Origin: Colius striatus
Lineage: Eukaryota; Chordata; Aves; Coliiformes; Coliidae
NCBI RefSeq assembly: GCF_028858725.1
Contig: NC_084774.1
Location: 8,592,001-8,656,000, forward strand
DNA length: 64,000 nt
Direction of reading: 5' to 3'
Under the pieces are notes generated by a model. The model saw only the letters and a program-made list of their open reading frames with translations. It did no database searches and had not been told where the DNA came from. Below, one piece after another: positions 60,801 through 64,000 of the stretch (the stretch's first letter is position 1; every line of letters starts with the position of its first letter). A program made the position numbers and the translations under genes.

Positions 60801-62991
60801 GGCCTGAGGAGCCCTGATGGGTGCCAGAGGTCCTGTCAACTCCAGGCCAGGGCAGAGCAGAGCAGGACGTGACGTTGATCACAATCTGTCCCCGAACCCG
60901 ATGCCTCCTTCGAGCCCTGGTTTGTTTGTTCAGGCCTGGAGTCAGACCAAAACAATCCTCCCTGGGCAGTGCTGGATAAATCAGGAACAGCAAGGAACAG
61001 CAGACGAAAAATAGCTGCAAGCTGCAAGCCTCTGAATGGTCAGAGCTGTGCTGCAGGGTGGGATGGGATGGGATGGGATGGGATGAATGGGATGGGATGG
61101 GATGGGATGGGATATCAGCTGCCCAGTGCCCTACTGCCTCGTTCTCATTGGGGCTGTGGCATGGGGCATTGCTGCCCACAGCTGCCCAGATGTGCAGCCT
61201 CACTTTGCCTGTGGCTGTCTGCTCTGAATCATGAGTCCAATGCACTGCTTGGCCATGCCCAAAGGCTGCCCTTGCACTGAAAGAAGCTCAGAGCTGGCCT
61301 GGGCACTCAGGGCACAGGGATGTCAGGGCACAAGACTCCAGGTCAAGGATCCCAGGCTGTGCATGCACAGCAGGTCCTGCAATGGTGGAGGTTTGGGGGG
61401 GAGTTGGCCCTGCCAGTCCCTCTGTGACATCCCAGAGTGGTTTTCAGCAGAGCCACAGATCAATGTTTTCCCAGGTTTAGGGGAATTTGTCATCTAGGAT
61501 GGCTGAAGAAACAGGGGACAGTCCTGCCCGTCCCTGCTGCCCATCTCTGCTGCCCACCCCTGCTGCCCACCCTGTCCCCCATGGACATGTCTCTCAGCAC
61601 TGTGGCTGCCACAGGCTAACCCTGAGCTCCCAGCTCAGTGCATTTGGCCCCATCCCCAAGTGCTGGAAGGACTCACCATCTCTCAGCACTGCTGGTGCAC
61701 CATCCCTGAGCTGGGAGTGCAGAGGCACACAGGCCCCGCTGCCCCCCAGCAGGATGCTGCCAGGACACGGACGTGTCTGTGCCGGCGATGCCGCTCGGCT
61801 GGAGGCTCAGTGACAGACAAGGTGTTCCCCATCCTCCCAGCACAGGCACCTCGGGCCAGGGTGAGGGATTTCTGCCCCCCCCAGGGAAGGGTCTCCTGGG
61901 ATGAGCTGCCTGGGAGCTGTTCCTGGCTGTGCCGGATGGAGCTGCCGAGCCCTGGGGAAGGACACGCTGCTTCCTGCCGTGGGCGGCGGGCTGGGGGGAG
62001 CCGGGGTGGGAGCACCCCTGTGGGCACGTAGCCCTTCTGCTGGGGCACCCCTTGCCCCCCAGCCTGCATCCTCTCCCTTGCCTGGGGCTGACCAGGAGGT
62101 GCTGATTCTACTCAAAGTCTCTCCAAGCACCAGGAGCTTTTGCAAAGCCCATAAGTGGGAAAATGATGAAGCTGGAGAAGATTCAGTGACTCCTGCCCTA
62201 AGATCCCTCGCTCTGCCACATGCCAAACCTCTGCCTGAGAGCTTTCCATCATGGCCACATCCTGACCCAGAGCAGGGAATGCTGAGTCTCGAGCTGTGCC
62301 TGGCACAGGCAGCCCTGCTGGGACCCTGAGGAGCTGTGGCAGGGCTGGCGTGGGGAGGTACAGCCACAGCTGGGATCTGCAGCACCCACGACCTGCTGCA
62401 CTCACAAACTGCAGCACCCACAGCTCCCATCCATCCCCCCCGAGGAGCCAGTGCCTGCAGGATCAGGCCCAGGTTGTAAACCTGTGGGAGAGACTCTGAT
62501 GTGTCAGCGTGGCTGCTGCTCGGGTGGGCACAAAGCCCCCAAACCCCCAGCTGTGCCTCGGGCAGCCCAGAACAGACACAGAGCTGCAGCGGGCACCCAG
62601 TATGGGGATGCTGCACCTTCAGCTGCTGGAAGCAACCCCCTGCCCATGCCAACCCTGCCCGTGCCCCCCCTGCGCAGCACCCTACCTTCAGCAGCCACTG
62701 CGTGCTGTTCTGCAGGATCCTCTCGAGGTGCCGCAGGCGCTGGGTGGCGGCGTGGCCGGTGCCGGCCGGCGCGTCCCGCTGCAGCAGCGCCTTGGCAGGG
62801 CCGGGGGCTGCGGGTGGGCACGGCGGCGGCTCCGCCTCGGGCAGCACGAACGTGTAGCTGCAGTGGCCGTGCTGCACACGCTGGTAGCGGCGGCGGCCGC
62901 CCCCCTCCGGCCCCCGGCGCTGCGCCCCGGCCGCGCACAGAGCCGTCGTGGCACAGGTCAGCGCCACGAGGCCGAGGCTGAGCGCCCGCAT
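54712..62991 (-). CDS. ANGPT4: ANGPT4, angiopoietin 4 (secreted TIE2 ligand)
   Basis: Secreted ligand of the endothelial receptor TIE2 (TEK). Nine coding exons join in frame to 497 aa (human 503): 62,991-62,686; 58,304-58,149; 57,949-57,828; 57,502-57,270; 56,928-56,813; 56,182-56,081; 55,995-55,829; 55,102-54,972; 54,872-54,712. Seen: signal peptide (about residues 1-20, [20 protein letters not shown]), [10 protein letters not shown] with the clustering-region cysteine, and a coiled coil of about 85-270 ([36 protein letters not shown]). The fibrinogen-like domain spans about 285-497 with [35 protein letters not shown], the calcium loop [23 protein letters not shown] and the end MLIRPAGF. The exon plan matches the angiopoietin family. 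ANGPT4 is favoured over ANGPT1/2 by its place next to FAM110A. No damage is seen. Confidence 0.95.
54972..55102 (-). CDS. ANGPT4: ANGPT4 coding exon 8
   Basis: [20 protein letters not shown] through CAQMLSG. Carries the calcium-loop residues DADNDNCLC. Confidence 0.94.
55829..55995 (-). CDS. ANGPT4: ANGPT4 coding exon 7
   Basis: [20 protein letters not shown] through SERQLY. Acceptor CTCCTGCAG and donor TACAG|GTAGGA. Confidence 0.95.
56081..56182 (-). CDS. ANGPT4: ANGPT4 coding exon 6
   Basis: [20 protein letters not shown] through SWREYKQ, 34 codons, phase 0 on both sides. Confidence 0.95.
56342..56690 (-). mobile_element. CR1 LINE 3' fragment in ANGPT4 intron 5
   Basis: Read on the plus strand: CATAGAATAACAGAATCATT, then GGGTTGGAAAAGCCCTTGAA, through CTCTCATCCTGTCATT. 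This is the CR1 3' region in minus orientation, 5'-truncated, with a short ATTCTATG terminus at 56,342. Confidence 0.9.
56813..56928 (-). CDS. ANGPT4: ANGPT4 coding exon 5
   Basis: [20 protein letters not shown] through LSEPKK; start of the fibrinogen-like domain. Confidence 0.94.
57270..57502 (-). CDS. ANGPT4: ANGPT4 coding exon 4
   Basis: [20 protein letters not shown] through LVSQGR; end of the coiled coil. Confidence 0.93.
57828..57949 (-). CDS. ANGPT4: ANGPT4 coding exon 3
   Basis: [20 protein letters not shown] through KLQNRN. Donor AACAA|GTAGGG. Confidence 0.93.
58149..58304 (-). CDS. ANGPT4: ANGPT4 coding exon 2
   Basis: [20 protein letters not shown] through LTDVEAQ, 52 codons, phase 0 on both sides. 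Confidence 0.95.
59085..59680 (+). repeat. 39-bp minisatellite in ANGPT4 intron 1
   Basis: About 15 units of GCAGGATGCTCAGCACCATG followed by GCAGCACCAGGCAGCAGTG, with several shortened units. A 39-base unit equals 13 codons without a stop, so it opens long frames in several readings on both strands. Confidence 0.95.
61058..61112. repeat. (GGGAT)n microsatellite
   Basis: Roughly ten GGGAT units with one interruption. Same pentamer as at 17,321-17,370, on the opposite strand. Confidence 0.95.
62686..62991 (-). CDS. ANGPT4: ANGPT4 coding exon 1 (signal peptide)
   Basis: 102 codons from [20 protein letters not shown] to NSTQWLLK. Donor CTGAAG|GTAGGG. Confidence 0.94.
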
Positions 62992-63154
62992 GGCCGGGGG
63001 TCCCGGCGGGCAGGGGGCACGAGGAGCGGGGCGCCGTGCGCAGGGACGTGCTGCTGCTGGCCCGGCTGCCGCGGTGGCTCGGTGGGCGCTCGCTGCTCAG
63101 CCCAAACGCTGCGATTTGGGCATTTCCTCCCTCGGAGGCGGCTCTGGCTGCCCC

Positions 63155-63168
63155 AGCCTTTTATCAGC
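63155..63168 (-). promoter_or_regulatory. ANGPT4: ANGPT4 TATA-like box
   Basis: TGATAAAAGGC on the minus strand, about 170 bases upstream of the ATG. It is the only TATA-like word close to the start. Confidence 0.5.
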
Positions 63169-63169
63169 G

Positions 63170-64000
63170 CGGCCCTCGCAGGGGGAGGGGGGGGGGGAAA
63201 GAAAAACAAAGGAAAAAATCTGTTTAAAAACAATACTGCTATCTTTTTTCTCTCCTCCGAGCCCACTGCGGGGAGATCAAGTTTCACACGTGATCTATAA
63301 ATGTCTCAGACAAACACACACAGCCCCTGTCCCTCCCCCTGCACACACATCCCCCCCCCCTGCCCCAGCCGTTCTCTGCACAGCTCATTGCACCTCCCGG
63401 GATGTGCAGGGCAGTGGCAGCACCACCTTCCAGTCCCAGCACCCAGCAAGTCCCCCTTGCTCAGCACCCCCCGGGACCCAGCACCCCCCGGACACCCCCA
63501 TGGCGGGAGCTGAGCTCCCTCCCCACGTCCCGGCTATTTATAGGGAGCCAGGCCTGGATCTGGCTGCTCCAGCCACAGGACGAGCCCGTGGGGAGCGGGA
63601 TGGGGACTGTGTCCCAGGCAGAGCTGGGCAGGACATGGATGGATCCTGCTCAGGACTCGGGGTGCCCAGCTCCTGGGGGTCTCCCTGAGCTGAGATGGCT
63701 CTGTGCCTGCAGCTGGGGTCACTGGCTGCCGGCCCGTGTGCTGGGTTAGATCCAGGCTGGGTCCCCTGGGAGGGGAGAACCACGGCAGTGGGGATGGGCT
63801 GGCGCAGGAGACAGGGCTTCCCTGGGCCTCACAGGAGACGCTGATTGTCTTCCAGCGTGGTGGGCACATGGGTGCCAGGATGCTCACACAGCTGTGGGGC
63901 TGGAGAAGGGACCCCACTGCCGTGCTGGTCATGGCAGGGGCTGCCAGTGATGCTGTGAGCCCTGGTGCCAGGGCAGCTGGTGGGAAATGCTGCGGCTGGG
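63170..64000. other. ANGPT4 upstream region
   Basis: Holds forkhead-like TGTTTTTAAACA near 63,225, a CACGTG at 63,287-63,292 and a perfect MEF2 word CTATTTATAG at 63,534-63,543. The rest up to the right edge is GC-rich, with no gene seen. Confidence 0.5.

Larger units (their letters stand above)
58305..62685 (-). other. ANGPT4: ANGPT4 intron 1
   Basis: 4.4 kb. It contains the 39-bp minisatellite (59,085-59,680), a C15-type homopolymer near 60,607-60,628 and a GGGAT array near 61,058-61,112. It also has a CpG-richer patch near 58,500-58,930. No second gene is supported. Confidence 0.8.

Overview
The window is a piece of a vertebrate nuclear chromosome, almost certainly from a bird. The reasons are short GC-rich introns, CpG-island promoters, fragments of CR1 (the main avian LINE), two LTR fossils with an avian look, and protein sequences matching the vertebrate genes CSNK2A1, TCF15, SRXN1, SCRT2, SLC52A3, FAM110A and ANGPT4. 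Their order and strands match the human 20p13 block as I recall it (CSNK2A1-TCF15-SRXN1-SCRT2-SLC52A3-FAM110A-ANGPT4). The species cannot be told from the sequence alone.

Layout. 1-14,080: the 5' part of CSNK2A1 on the minus strand, with one non-coding first exon in a CpG island, an intron of about 10.5 kb, and the first coding exons. The gene continues past the left edge. 14,100-20,100: GC-rich spacer with two candidate enhancers and a degenerate 31-bp repeat. 20,115-22,945: TCF15 (minus), two coding exons, with a small E-box-bearing tandem array in its intron. 23,000-28,700: spacer with a CR1 tail and a further candidate enhancer. 28,710-30,170: SRXN1 (minus), with a solo LTR and an antioxidant-response-like site at its 5' side. 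32,060-37,078: SCRT2 (minus), two coding exons and a likely 2-kb 3' UTR with AU-rich elements. 37,100-40,500: spacer with repeats and a candidate enhancer. 40,515-42,445: SLC52A3 (minus), three coding exons. 43,700-50,000: spacer with one LTR fossil and no gene I can support. 50,245-51,246: FAM110A (plus), with a single coding exon and a G-quadruplex run in its 3' UTR. 54,712-62,991: ANGPT4 (minus), nine coding exons, whose first intron carries a 39-bp minisatellite. The window ends in the ANGPT4 upstream region.

These are unrelated single genes, not a pathway: a kinase catalytic subunit, two developmental transcription factors (paraxial mesoderm and neural), a peroxiredoxin repair enzyme, a riboflavin transporter, a centrosome/spindle protein and a secreted TIE2 ligand. 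No RNA gene, CRISPR array or intact mobile element was seen. Base composition changes sharply near 13.3 kb: the CSNK2A1 interior is of moderate GC, and nearly everything to its right is GC-rich. Exon edges were set by hand from GT/AG sites and reading-frame continuity. Untranslated ends and regulatory sites are inferred from motifs only.
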